Of a stretch of DNA of 64,000 nt, positions 43,779 through 52,453 are shown one piece after another. The DNA is from Syntrophaceae bacterium (GTDB taxonomy: Bacteria > Desulfobacterota > BSN033 > UBA1163): positions 1 through 64,000 of the forward strand of contig JACAEX010000088.1 of NCBI GenBank assembly GCA_013388635.1. The letters run 5' to 3'. Under the pieces are notes generated by a model, which was not told the origin of the DNA, ran no database searches, and saw only the letters and a list, made by a program, of their open reading frames with translations. The first letter of the stretch is position 1; every line of letters starts with the position of its first letter. The position numbers and the translations under genes were made by a program.

Positions 43779-46604
43779 ATGCGACGGCCGATCACTCCAA
43801 AAGGCTATGGCTATCTTCTGTTAGGATTGATCAGCTTTTTGGCTCTCTATCTGACCAGTCTTCAAAATTACCTTCTCTTCCATAGCCTTGCCGAGATCTT
43901 CTCCATTCTCGTCGCATTCGGCATCTTCGTCATCGCCTGGAACGCCCGCCGATTTTTCGACAACAACTACCTCCTTTTGATCGGCATCGCTTATCTCTTC
44001 GTCGGCGCTCTCGACCTGATCCATACCCTTGCCTACAAAGGCATGGGAGTCTTCAAAGGAGATGAAGCCAATCTGGCCACTCAGCTATGGATCGCTGCCC
44101 GGTATATGGAGAGCCTCTCTCTTCTCCTCGCCCCTCTGTTTTTTGGACGTAGGTTGAAAGTCAACCTTATCTTCCTCGGATATGCGATAGTTACTTCCAT
44201 CCTGTTGGTCTTCATTTTTTACTTCGACCTTTTCCCCACCTGTTTCATCGAAGGGGTGGGATTAACCCCTTTTAAGAAGATCAGCGAATATCTGATCTCT
44301 CTGATTCTCATCGCCTCGATCGTCCTCTTGTACAGAAACCGGCGAGAATTTGACAGGAACGTTTTGCAGTGGGTGACCTGGTCCATTATCTTTACGATTG
44401 CCTCCGAGGCGTCTTTCACATTCTATGTCCATGTCTATGGCTTCTCCAACTTCGTCGGACACTTTTTCAAGATAATCTCATTCTATCTCATCTATAAGGC
44501 AATCATTGAGACGGGCTTGACCAGGCCCTACGACCTCCTTCTCCGAAACCTGAAGCAGCGAGAGGAGGCCCTCGCCCAACTGGCCTCGTTTCCTGAGTTG
44601 AATCCCAATCCCATTGTAGAGGTCGATCTCGCCGGAAATGTCACCTACCTTAATCCTTCGGCCCAAGCGTTACTTCCCGATCTCCGATCGGCCGGGCCAA
44701 GGCATCCCTGGCTTGCTGGCTTTGAGTCTCTGGTTCCTGGTTCCAGTGAGAGGCTGAAATCCTCTCTCAGCCGGGAGGTCTACCTCGGGAATCGCTGGTA
44801 CCAACAATCCATTCATAATGCGCCTGGTGACCGCATCCGTATTTATGGCATGGATATCACCGTCCGTAAGGCACTGGAGGAGGAACTGCGTAAATCGCGC
44901 GACGAATTGGAGATACGAGTGCAGGAAAGAACCGCAGAGTTATTGAAAACCACCGAAAAATTACAAGCGGAAATTGTTGAGCGAAAGTTAGCAGAACAGG
45001 CACTGGCTGAACAGTCGAGGATCTTCGAGGCATTCTTCACCTCTACGACAACCCCCTTGGTACTCCTTGATAGAAATTTCAATTTCATCTGGGTCAATGA
45101 AGCCTATGCCGAGGCCTGCCAGCGGGACATATCTGAATTTCCAGGGCGTAACCATTTCGAATTCTATCCGTCTGAAGCGAAGGTGCTATTTGAGCAGGTC
45201 GTTGAGAGCAAAATACCCTACCAGGCCATCGCACGGCCTTTCATCTTTCCCGATCATCCTGAGTGGGGAGTCACCTATTGGGACTGGACCCTAACCCCGA
45301 TTATGGACAATGAAGGCGAAGTGGAATTTCTCGTCTTTTGGCTCCAGGATGTGACCGAGCGCATCCAGACGCAAAAACGTACAGAAGCCACCAATGCCCT
45401 CTTAGGGCTTTTTGCTAAGAAGTCTGCTCGAAAGGACTATCTCGATTCGGTGACCGAATTGCTTCAGAGATGGAGCGACTGCCGGTGCGTCGGCATCCGA
45501 TTACTGAATGAGAAGGAGTCTATCCCCTACGAGTCTTACATTGGTTTCAGCCAGGAGTTCTGGGAACTGGAGAGTTGCCTTTCAACCAAAGAGGACCAAT
45601 GCGCTTGTATCCGGGTCGTAACAGGAAATCCCGACCCGCAAGATCTGCCGGTGATGACGCCCGCAGGGTCCTTCTGTTGCGAGAACACGGTTGAATTTGT
45701 CAGCCACCTTTCAGCGGAAGAAAAAGCCAGGTTCAGGGGGACCTGTGTGAAGAACGGGTTTAAATCGGTCGCCATCGTTCCCATTCGCTACATGGAAAAG
45801 ATACTCGGCGCCATACACTTAGCAGATGAAAAAGAGGGACGATTCTCAACAGGTCGTATCGAATTTATCGAGTCGATGGCGCCCCTGATCGGAGAGGCGA
45901 TCAGAAGGTTCAACTTAGAGGAAGAACTGAAGGATTCGGAGGCCCGGCTTCGCCACCTCTCTTCTCAGCTTCTAACGGTTCAGGAGAACGAGAGAAAGCG
46001 AATTTCAAGAGAGATCCACGACAGTCTCGGACAGTCTCTGTCAGCCATCAAATTCAAAGTGGAGAGCATCATTCAGCAGATGCGCGAGACCAGACGTAAG
46101 AAGATGGCCGAATCCCTCGAAACCATCCTCCCCATTATTCAAGCAAGCATTGAGGAGTCCCGGAGAATCCAGATGGATCTGCGGCCTTCCATCCTTGACG
46201 ATCTCGGGGTCACCGCTACGCTCAACTGGTTCTGCCGAGAATTCCAGCAGACCTATTCAAACATCCACATCGATAAGCAGATCGATATATCGGAGAACAC
46301 CGTGCCCGATTCTTTAAAGACCACCATTTATAGGATCTCCCAGGAGGCCCTGAACAACATTGCGAAGCATAGCAAGGCATCCCTGGTCTCGCTCTCTCTC
46401 AGGAGGACGAACGGCTCCATCGAGTTGACCATCCAGGATAACGGCAAGGGATTCGACCTGGAAGAGACTCTTTCCACCGGCGTCTCCAAGAAAGGACTGG
46501 GCCTGACCAGCATGAGAGAGCGGGCCGAGTTTTCAGGAGGCTCCTTTACCGTCGAATCAAGTATAGGAAAAGGAACCCTCATCCGAGCGGTATGGCCAAC
46601 GTAA
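43779..46604 (+). CDS. MASE3/PAS/GAF sensor kinase, NarX-like
   Basis: 941 residues. N-terminal seven-helix MASE3-like sensor (about 1-245), first PAS (about 275-370), coiled coil, second PAS (about 395-525, FEAFFTSTTTPLVLLDRNFN), GAF (about 535-705, cysteine rich: CLSTKEDQCACIRV), HisKA_3 with the histidine in ISREIHDSLGQSLSAI, and a short HATPase (YRISQEALNNIAKHSKA, IQDNGKGFD, GLGLTSMRERAE). These are features of the NarX/DesK group, whose partners are NarL-type regulators, and one such regulator lies convergent at 47118. AAGGAG precedes the ATG. Confidence 0.85.
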   Translation: MRRPITPKGYGYLLLGLISFLALYLTSLQNYLLFHSLAEIFSILVAFGIFVIAWNARRFFDNNYLLLIGIAYLFVGALDLIHTLAYKGMGVFKGDEANLATQLWIAARYMESLSLLLAPLFFGRRLKVNLIFLGYAIVTSILLVFIFYFDLFPTCFIEGVGLTPFKKISEYLISLILIASIVLLYRNRREFDRNVLQWVTWSIIFTIASEASFTFYVHVYGFSNFVGHFFKIISFYLIYKAIIETGLTRPYDLLLRNLKQREEALAQLASFPELNPNPIVEVDLAGNVTYLNPSAQALLPDLRSAGPRHPWLAGFESLVPGSSERLKSSLSREVYLGNRWYQQSIHNAPGDRIRIYGMDITVRKALEEELRKSRDELEIRVQERTAELLKTTEKLQAEIVERKLAEQALAEQSRIFEAFFTSTTTPLVLLDRNFNFIWVNEAYAEACQRDISEFPGRNHFEFYPSEAKVLFEQVVESKIPYQAIARPFIFPDHPEWGVTYWDWTLTPIMDNEGEVEFLVFWLQDVTERIQTQKRTEATNALLGLFAKKSARKDYLDSVTELLQRWSDCRCVGIRLLNEKESIPYESYIGFSQEFWELESCLSTKEDQCACIRVVTGNPDPQDLPVMTPAGSFCCENTVEFVSHLSAEEKARFRGTCVKNGFKSVAIVPIRYMEKILGAIHLADEKEGRFSTGRIEFIESMAPLIGEAIRRFNLEEELKDSEARLRHLSSQLLTVQENERKRISREIHDSLGQSLSAIKFKVESIIQQMRETRRKKMAESLETILPIIQASIEESRRIQMDLRPSILDDLGVTATLNWFCREFQQTYSNIHIDKQIDISENTVPDSLKTTIYRISQEALNNIAKHSKASLVSLSLRRTNGSIELTIQDNGKGFDLEETLSTGVSKKGLGLTSMRERAEFSGGSFTVESSIGKGTLIRAVWPT

Positions 46605-46613
46605 ATTCAGATA

Positions 46614-47113
46614 AAGAGATGAGGAGGTGAGGAAATAAGGGGGCAAAAGAACTTGGAAAAAGGTAGCTTTTTCAACGGCGCTTTGCCCCGGGTAAAAGCC
46701 AGGGTTGGGGATTGTTAATCAGACTAATGATTTTACCTATGATGTTTTCATAAGAAGCCAATAACCCTTTTCCGATTTCTGCCCGCAGATAACCACATTG
46801 AATGGCAAACTCTAACCAAACCTGTGTCTCCGCTGCCTCTGCTTCCGCTTCGCTCAGCTTGCTAATGAATGAAGCCTCGTACCTTCTCTTACGCCAGGCC
46901 TCTGCCAGATTAGCACATACTGATCGTGATGAGCGACGTACCTGGTCAGTTAAAGAGTAGCGCTCTTCTATGGGGAAATATTTGCTTTTCTCGAATATCT
47001 CCATAGCTGTCTCAAAACTGATCTTATATGCTTCCAGCTCGCGATGTGTCTTGATCAACTTCCTCTCCATCCCTTATATCTCCCTATCTCCTCATCTCCC
47101 AACCTCCTCATTA
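46614..47113. mobile_element. Putative IVS-type element: four-helix gene between inverted flanks
   Basis: The four-helix-bundle gene is bracketed by GAGATGAGGAGGTGAGGAAATAAGGGGG-like words on the left (46614-46645) and the inverted version CCCTATCTCCTCATCTCCCAACC on the right (47082-47110). The left side also has TTTTTCAACGGCG (46668-46680), matched in inverted form near 19300. Such a unit, with inverted edges and no transposase, may be an insertion passed on with the help of host functions. Element limits are approximate. Confidence 0.4.
46672..47070 (-). CDS. Four-helix-bundle protein (23S rRNA IVS type)
   Basis: 132 residues of the TIGR02436/S23 family: HRELEAYKISFETAMEIFEK, LTDQVRRSSRSVCANLAEAW, SKLSEAEAEAAETQVWLEFA. 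Family members occur within 23S rRNA intervening sequences and as free genes near repeats; related proteins aid reverse transcriptases of diversity-generating elements. Here it stands between a kinase and its presumed regulator, on the strand of the regulator. No reverse transcriptase or variable repeat is near, so a DGR role is unlikely. Confidence 0.85.
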   Translation of the reverse strand: MERKLIKTHRELEAYKISFETAMEIFEKSKYFPIEERYSLTDQVRRSSRSVCANLAEAWRKRRYEASFISKLSEAEAEAAETQVWLEFAIQCGYLRAEIGKGLLASYENIIGKIISLINNPQPWLLPGAKRR

Positions 47114-47117
47114 TTAT

Positions 47118-47786
47118 TTATTCTCTCGAGACCAGGCCCTTCTCGATGGCCAATGCAGTCAAGGCCTGGACATTATGGAGGTCCAGTTTCTCCATCAGAT
47201 TGGAGCGGTGTTTCTCCACGGTCTTCACGCTGATACAGAGGTACTCCGCAATCTCCTTGTTCTTATACCCCTCGGCGATCAGCTTCAGGATCTCCCGCTC
47301 CCGCTGGGTCAGGGTTTCCCAGGACGATCTTTTCTTTAAGGTCTTTTTTCCCTCCAGGTACCCTTCGATCACCTTTTCCGAGACCCCAGGACTGAGATAA
47401 GGTTTCCCTGCCAAAACATTTCGGAGGGCGATCATCAATTCAGCATGCGTCGAGTCCTTCAGGATGTATCCGTCCGCTCCCGCCCGCAAGGTGGTCAGGA
47501 CATATTCCTCTGCCTTATGGACGGTTAAGACCAAAATCTTTGTCTCAGGAGATTGCCTCTTGATCTCTCTGATCGCCTCCATGCCGTTCATCCTCGGCAT
47601 GGAGAGATCCATCAAGATGAGATCTGGCTTATATTTTTCTACGCAGTGGATCGCCTCATGTCCATTTTCTGCCTCTCCCACGACCTCGAATTCAGGGCCT
47701 GAGGATAGCAGTGCCTTCAATCCTTCTCTAAGGATCACGTGGTCTTCAGCAATCACCAGTCGATACTTCGATCCCGAGATCGCCAT
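47118..47786 (-). CDS. NarL/FixJ-family response regulator
   Basis: 222 residues: receiver domain (about 1-125; acid pocket VIAEDH, phosphorylation Asp in LILMDLSMPRMNG, LVLTVHKAEEY, and conserved Lys in YILKDSTHAE) and a LuxR-type HTH (about 155-215; LTQREREILKLIAEGYKNKE, ISVKTVEKHRSNLMEKL). Likely partner of the sensor kinase at 43779 because both are NarX/NarL type and convergent. The IVS-type gene lies between them. Confidence 0.9.
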   Translation of the reverse strand: MAISGSKYRLVIAEDHVILREGLKALLSSGPEFEVVGEAENGHEAIHCVEKYKPDLILMDLSMPRMNGMEAIREIKRQSPETKILVLTVHKAEEYVLTTLRAGADGYILKDSTHAELMIALRNVLAGKPYLSPGVSEKVIEGYLEGKKTLKKRSSWETLTQREREILKLIAEGYKNKEIAEYLCISVKTVEKHRSNLMEKLDLHNVQALTALAIEKGLVSRE

Positions 47787-48010
47787 GCTCCAGCCTCCGA
47801 AGAAATAGGGTACGGGTTTGCCATAAATACAGTGTTCACCTTATTTACCATTTTGATAACCACAAGTAAAGTCTTAATTAATAGAGGCTACCGTTCAGAT
47901 ACAGGACATGAGAGCTCAGAAACTCCATTACCCCTGCCTCTCCCTCTTCAGTCTGAGGTCTAAAGTCTATAGCCTAATGGCCGCATTAAAGTGATAGAGA
48001 GGGAAACCAC

Positions 48011-48397
48011 ATGCCAGAGATACTGATCGTTGAGGACAGCGCCTTTTTCCGTCAACTGCTTAAGGAGACCTTGACCTCCCAGTTCCCTTCTGTCCGTATC
48101 GAGGAGGCGGCAGATGGAGATGAGGCATTAAGAAAGATCGAAATATCAAAACCTGACCTCATCTTCATAGACATCAAACTTCCCGGAGAAAATGGCCTTG
48201 AACTGACCAAAAAGATAAGAGCCCAATATGTCGATATTGTCATCATCATTCTCACGAGCTATGATTTACCGGAATATCGCGAAGCGGCCTCCCAATACGG
48301 GGCTGACCTCTTCCTTTCAAAGGGTGCGACGACCAAAGACTACATCCATACGCTAGTCAACTCTTTTTTATCAAAAGGAAAATACAGGCCCGATTGA
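48011..48397 (+). CDS. Receiver-only response regulator (CheY-like)
   Basis: 128 residues: LIVEDSAFFRQLLKETL with the acid pair, phosphorylation Asp in LIFIDIKLPGENGLEL, TSYDLPEYREAA, and FLSKGATTKDYI where a serine-lysine pair follows the usual beta-5. No output domain. Good GAGAGGG before the ATG. It stands just before the thioredoxin-SOD block and may control it, or act with one of the nearby kinases. Confidence 0.85.
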   Translation: MPEILIVEDSAFFRQLLKETLTSQFPSVRIEEAADGDEALRKIEISKPDLIFIDIKLPGENGLELTKKIRAQYVDIVIIILTSYDLPEYREAASQYGADLFLSKGATTKDYIHTLVNSFLSKGKYRPD

Positions 48398-48487
48398 GGG
48401 GGCCCGGATTCAGCAGAATACAGTAATCAGTCCATTCAATTTTGGTAACACCAAATGAAAAAATTTAATAAGGAAGGAGGAACACCC

Positions 48488-49057
48488 ATGGTAAAGATGA
48501 TTCTGTGGGAGACAAAGATGGATGTGGCGCTGGCCCGGGCAAAAGCCGAGAATAAACACATTTTGCTCGATTTCTTTAACCCCGGTTGAATCGGCTGCAA
48601 GCAGATGGATGCGGTTACGTATCCCAATGATAAGGTGATCGAATTTATTCAAAGGCGTATGATCCCCTTGCGTGTCTCTTTTGACGCCCAACCCCTTTCG
48701 TCCGATTTTAACATCAAGTGGACCCCAACCCTTATTACGTTGGATGCCCTTGGCAAGGAACACCACCGGACAGTGGGATTTCTTCCACCCGAGGAATTGA
48801 TCCCTTCTTTGCTCTTAGGCATTGCAAAAAGCCATTTTGAGGGGGAAGGATTCAGCGAGGCCCTTTCAACTCTTGAAGAGCTCCTGACAGACTATCCCAG
48901 GAGTGACGCCGCACCCGAGGCGATCTACCTCCGGGGGGTCTGCACGTACAAAAGCACCCATGATCCCAAGCCGCTAAAGGCGGCCTATGAGCAACTCCAG
49001 GCAAGCTATCCCTCGAGCGAGTGGACAAAACGGGCCTATCCCTATCGACTTCTGTAG
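48488..49057 (+). CDS. Selenocysteine-containing thioredoxin-fold protein (UxxC)
   Basis: Reading from ATG 48488 (AAGGAGG 7 bases upstream) gives 189 residues if the in-frame TGA at 48587-48589 is read as selenocysteine. The protein then shows a thioredoxin-like N-terminus (LLDFFNPG-U-IGCKQMDAVT) in which Sec34 and Cys37 replace the two cysteines of CxxC, a middle part FNIKWTPTLITLDALGKEHH with the cis-proline region, and a C-terminal TPR-like part (about 105-185). Without decoding only a fragment from 48605 would remain, and that would lack the active site and a ribosome site. UxxC thioredoxin-like selenoproteins are known in deltaproteobacteria. It lies next to a SOD gene, in line with a redox-repair role. 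selA/selB are not in the window, so recoding is an inference. Confidence 0.82.
48587..48617 (+). promoter_or_regulatory. UGA codon and candidate SECIS hairpin
   Basis: Directly after TGA (48587-48589) two folds are possible: GCA (48601-48603) with TGC (48610-48612) around the loop GATGGA, which starts with G 15 bases after the TGA as bacterial SECIS loops do; or the longer GGCTGCA (48593-48599) with TGCGGTT (48610-48616), with G-U pairs and a 10-base loop. Either is short. I cannot choose between them by eye. Confidence 0.4.
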
Positions 49058-49107
49058 GGACTGTATGAGGCCCACTGGTGCTCTTCGTAGCATCTGGAAA
49101 AGCACAT

Positions 49108-49803
49108 ATGAAGGCTTCAATTATTGACCGGCGCCAATTCCTGGCCTTATCCGGTACGGGTTTGGTATCAGTCTTAATCGGCCAGGCCAAAATCTGTTTG
49201 GCCAAGACAGGAAAGGAGGAAAAGATGGTCTACACAGCAAAGGATTACAGTCGACTTTTGGGGATGGAGGGGTTCAGTGAAACCCTCCTGAAGAATCACT
49301 TCACACTTTACCAGGGGTATGTCACCAATACGAATAAGCTGATGGAATCTCTCGCTCAGATGTTCAAGGAGGGAAAGGGTGCTACGCCTGAATTTGCGGA
49401 ATTGAGAAGAAGACTCGGATGGGAATTCAACGGGATGAGGCTCCATGAGTACTACTTCGAAAATCTGGGAAGCAAGGCTGGGTTGGACAAGGGGGGCAAA
49501 TTATTCAAAAAGCTCTCTGAGGATTTCAGCAGCTATGAAAACTGGGAAAAGGAGTTTAAGGCCACAGGGACGATGCGAGGAGTCGGATGGGCCGTTCTTT
49601 ATCAGGATAACCTCGCTGGAAGGCTGATCAATTTCTGGATCAATGAGCACGACGTCGGACACCCTGCCGGGTGTACACCGATACTGATATTGGATGTCTT
49701 TGAGCACGCCTTTATGATCGATTATGGGTTGAAAAGGGCCGATTACATTGAGGCCTTCTTCAAGAACGTTGACTGGAAGGCTGCCGAGAACCGGCTCAAG
49801 TAG
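49108..49803 (+). CDS. Fe/Mn superoxide dismutase with Tat signal
   Basis: Dismutates superoxide to hydrogen peroxide and oxygen. 231 residues from ATG 49108. The four metal ligands can be matched: LLKNHFTLYQGY, RLHEYYFENLG, LDVFEHAFMIDYG (Asp and His). An N-terminal Tat signal (IDRRQFLALSGTGLVSVLIG) precedes the mature part, so it should be folded in the cytoplasm with its metal and exported. Forms of this length with HEYYFENLG are typical of anaerobe SODs. The earlier ATG at 49078 would place residues before the Tat motif and lacks support. Probably co-transcribed with the Sec-thioredoxin gene, 50 bases upstream. Confidence 0.9.
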   Translation: MKASIIDRRQFLALSGTGLVSVLIGQAKICLAKTGKEEKMVYTAKDYSRLLGMEGFSETLLKNHFTLYQGYVTNTNKLMESLAQMFKEGKGATPEFAELRRRLGWEFNGMRLHEYYFENLGSKAGLDKGGKLFKKLSEDFSSYENWEKEFKATGTMRGVGWAVLYQDNLAGRLINFWINEHDVGHPAGCTPILILDVFEHAFMIDYGLKRADYIEAFFKNVDWKAAENRLK

Positions 49804-49861
49804 AGATTTGAGAAAGCTTCAGTCTTTTTCACTACGCTCAAAGAAGGTTTAGATCTCTCTT

Positions 49862-49894
49862 TCAGGAGAGGGGATGGAAAGACCCCTCTCCTGA
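49862..49894. terminator. Strong hairpin after the SOD gene
   Basis: TCAGGAGAGGGG (49862-49873) pairs over 12 bases with CCCCTCTCCTGA (49883-49894), with a 9-base loop. There is no T run on either strand, so it is either a factor-dependent terminator or an mRNA-stabilising hairpin. Confidence 0.5.
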
Positions 49895-49974
49895 GATTCC
49901 GCAGCCTTCAAACCAGAGGAAATCCGCAACTCCTGAATTTCCGAATTGGATTAGCTAAGGAAGGAAGGGGGCAT

Positions 49975-51219
49975 ATGAGAAAAACGTTATTTTACACAAT
50001 TCTTTTGAGTTGCCTGGGCACAGTTTTTACACCTTCAGCTTTTGCTCAGGTCTGTGTGGAGTGTCACAAGAAGGTCACCCCTGGGATTGTTAACGATTGG
50101 CTTTTGAGCAAACACAATAAGAACAAAATTAGTTGCTCGGAATGCCATGGCGATCAGCACAGATCAGCCCAGGATGTAGCAAAGGTTAAAATTCCAACGC
50201 CGGATACTTGCGCCAACTGCCATGAGGCCCGGGTGAAACAATTCGAGGCCGGAAAACATGCCTTCGCCTGGGCGGCCATGAAGGCCATGCCCACCGCCCA
50301 CTGGCAACCCATGGCCTTGATGGAAGGGATGAAGGGCTGTGGAGGCTGCCATAAGATCGGATTGAAGACCGAGTCAGAGATCAAGGAGTTGAAAAAGGGC
50401 GGAGCTGGTTTTGGCGTTGCCTCCTGCGATGCCTGCCATACCCGACACACCTTTTCTGTTCAAGAGGCCAAGCAACCTCAGGCCTGTCAGACCTGCCATA
50501 TGGGATTCGATCATCCTCAGTGGGAGATGTACTCGGGTTCAAAACATGGGGTTCGGTACCTATTGAAACAGAATAAAACTCTTCCGCAAACAGCCTCTGC
50601 CCCAACATGTCAGACCTGTCATATGCAGGGTGGAAATCACGAAGTTAGAACCCCTTGGGGATTTCTTGCTGTTAGGCTCCCAATGCCTGAAGATAAACAA
50701 TGGGCAAATGACCGAGTAACTATTCTCCAGGCCCTCGGAGTGCTCGACCCGGATGGAAAACCAACAGGACGGCTGGATGTGGTAAAGGCAGCGGATGTAG
50801 CCCGGCTCACCCAGGAGAGCTGGCAAAAAGAGCGGGATAAGATGATCAAAACCTGTAACCGATGCCATTCCATCAATTTTGCAAAGGCCGAACTTGCAAA
50901 GGGCGATCAGATTATTAAAGAGGCGGATCGATTGATGGCAGAAGCTATCCGGACAGTGGCTGGTCTGTACAGAGATGGTATCCTCCCCAAACCCAAAAAC
51001 TACGCTTATCCATTTCCAGACCTCCTCACCTTCCACGACGCCCCAACGACGATTGAGCAAAAACTCTTTGTCATGTTCCTTGAGCACCGGATGAGGACAT
51101 TCCAGGGAACATTCCATGCCAATCCAGATTATGCCCTCTGGTATGGATGGAGCGAGATGCAGAGGGATCTGACCGGGATCAAGGAAAAGGCAACAGAGAT
51201 GCGTGAAAAGAAGAAGTGA
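49975..51219 (+). CDS. Octahaem HAO-like cytochrome c
   Basis: 414 residues with a Sec signal peptide (about 1-24, ending SAFAQ) and eight CxxCH haem sites: CVECH, CSECH, CANCH, CGGCH, CDACH, CQTCH, CQTCH and CNRCH. The block SCDACHTRHTFSVQEA and the C-terminal part FQGTFHANPDYALWYGW match hydroxylamine oxidoreductase (HAO) and its relatives. In anaerobes HAO-like octahaem proteins reduce nitrite or hydroxylamine, or oxidise hydroxylamine. I cannot tell the direction from sequence; the covalent P460-forming tyrosine has to be checked by alignment. AAGGAAGGGGG stands before the ATG. Followed by a membrane haem protein that may pass electrons. Confidence 0.88.
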   Translation: MRKTLFYTILLSCLGTVFTPSAFAQVCVECHKKVTPGIVNDWLLSKHNKNKISCSECHGDQHRSAQDVAKVKIPTPDTCANCHEARVKQFEAGKHAFAWAAMKAMPTAHWQPMALMEGMKGCGGCHKIGLKTESEIKELKKGGAGFGVASCDACHTRHTFSVQEAKQPQACQTCHMGFDHPQWEMYSGSKHGVRYLLKQNKTLPQTASAPTCQTCHMQGGNHEVRTPWGFLAVRLPMPEDKQWANDRVTILQALGVLDPDGKPTGRLDVVKAADVARLTQESWQKERDKMIKTCNRCHSINFAKAELAKGDQIIKEADRLMAEAIRTVAGLYRDGILPKPKNYAYPFPDLLTFHDAPTTIEQKLFVMFLEHRMRTFQGTFHANPDYALWYGWSEMQRDLTGIKEKATEMREKKK

Positions 51220-51223
51220 TGGT

Positions 51224-51283
51224 TCATAGCGGCCATCCCTGCGCAGCCTCGATCGGGCATGGCCGCTTGCGCATCGCCTATGA
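51224..51283. repeat. Nested inverted repeat after the HAO-like gene
   Basis: TCATAG (51224-51229) pairs with CTATGA (51278-51283), and inside it GCGGCCAT (51229-51236) pairs with ATGGCCGC (51259-51266). It forms a long hairpin just after the stop and could end or stabilise the mRNA. Confidence 0.5.
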
Positions 51284-51377
51284 GGAGGTTTCAAGCTTCC
51301 TGATAAATTGAATTTTCAGGGATCCCCGAGACAGATCTTCTTGCCTGCCCACTCTTTTTTTCTTATAATGACCACTT

Positions 51378-52295
51378 ATGAAAATCAATTCAAGATATCC
51401 CTTTTTGATCGTTGTCCTCTTATTTTCTATCAGTCTGCCCACGCTCTCCCATTCAACTCCCGAATATGCAGAGCAGACAGGATTCGAGTGTCAACGATGT
51501 CATGTCGATCTCACCGGAGGAAAGCTAACAAAGACCGGGGAGGACTTCAGAGAGGATTTAAAAACCAAGGGCCCGTATCAGCCACTTCGTCCCATTCAAA
51601 AAGTGATTCGTCTCATCCTTGGATACATCCATCTGATCACAGCCATCGCCTGGTTCGGGACCATCCTATATGTCCACATCCTCTTAAAACCGGCCTACGC
51701 TGCAAAGGGACTTCCAAAGGGAGAGTTGATCCTCGGATGGCTTAGCATAACGATCTTGACCATTACGGGAATTTTATTGACCATTGCCAGAATTCCGGCA
51801 TGGCAGGCTTTCTACACGACGCGATTCGGAATTTTATTGGGCATCAAGATCCTTCTCTTTATGATCATGGTGAGCACAGCCGTCACTGTAACATTTCTGA
51901 TCGGGCCAAAACTGAGAAAATCAAGCTCATCCGGGCTGCCCCAGAGCAAAGACAGGCTCGCACTGGAAGAGCTCTCACGGTTTGATGGGAAGGAGGGGAG
52001 GCCTGCCTACTTTGCCTATCACGGAAAGATCTATGACGTCAGTTCGAGCAGGCACTGGAAAGATGGAACTCATTTCAAAAAACATCACGCAGGCTACGAC
52101 CTGACAGATCTGCTTGAAACTGCCCCCCATGGAGAAGAAAAAGTATTGCAGATGCCTCAAGCAGGAGAACTGGCCTCATTAGAAAAAAGAGCGGAAAAGT
52201 CTTCCCGTGAGAAGATATTCTATTTTATGGCCTACATGAACCTGATATTTGTCTTTTTGATCACCTTTATTATTGCCCTCTGGCGGTGGGGCTAA
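51378..52295 (+). CDS. Membrane fusion: haem c, CopD-like, cytochrome b5-like
   Basis: 305 residues: signal or anchor (LIVVLLFSISLPTLS), one CxxCH site (CQRCH, about residue 39), four or so membrane segments of CopD type (about 80-190, YIHLITAIAWFGTILYVHIL) with histidines fit to bind b haems, a soluble cytochrome b5-like domain (about 200-265, YFAYHGKIYDVSSSRHWKDG with HHAGYDLTDLLETAPHG) and a last C-terminal helix. It follows the HAO-like gene by 158 bases and is a candidate quinone-facing partner. I know no named family with this domain order. Confidence 0.72.
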   Translation: MKINSRYPFLIVVLLFSISLPTLSHSTPEYAEQTGFECQRCHVDLTGGKLTKTGEDFREDLKTKGPYQPLRPIQKVIRLILGYIHLITAIAWFGTILYVHILLKPAYAAKGLPKGELILGWLSITILTITGILLTIARIPAWQAFYTTRFGILLGIKILLFMIMVSTAVTVTFLIGPKLRKSSSSGLPQSKDRLALEELSRFDGKEGRPAYFAYHGKIYDVSSSRHWKDGTHFKKHHAGYDLTDLLETAPHGEEKVLQMPQAGELASLEKRAEKSSREKIFYFMAYMNLIFVFLITFIIALWRWG

Positions 52296-52303
52296 TTTAA
52301 ATT

Positions 52304-52453
52304 GCAATAACCAAATCTCAAACTCCAAATAAACACCAATTACTCAATAACCGGATAACGAATCCTATTCTTAATATTATTTCTTAGAACTTGGGGCATT
52401 GGAATTTTGGTTATTATTTGATTATTGGTTTTTGGAAATTGGTTATTACTGGA
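52304..52453. repeat. Long AT-rich repeat, copy 1, flanking radical SAM gene
   Basis: Words like CAATAACCAAAT on the left and TTTTGGTTATTATTTGATTATT on the right make an imperfect inverted structure. Bases 52405-52428 are identical over 24 bases to 53276-53299, on the other side of the radical SAM gene. Confidence 0.7.

Noticed and set aside
46672..47070. Accessory protein (Avd) of a diversity-generating retroelement
   Set aside because: No reverse transcriptase, template or variable repeat within the window; the IVS-type four-helix family explains it better.
48605..49057. Shorter gene starting at ATG 48605
   Set aside because: It starts just after the TGA, lacks the active site and has no ribosome site; the longer reading with Sec explains the region better.
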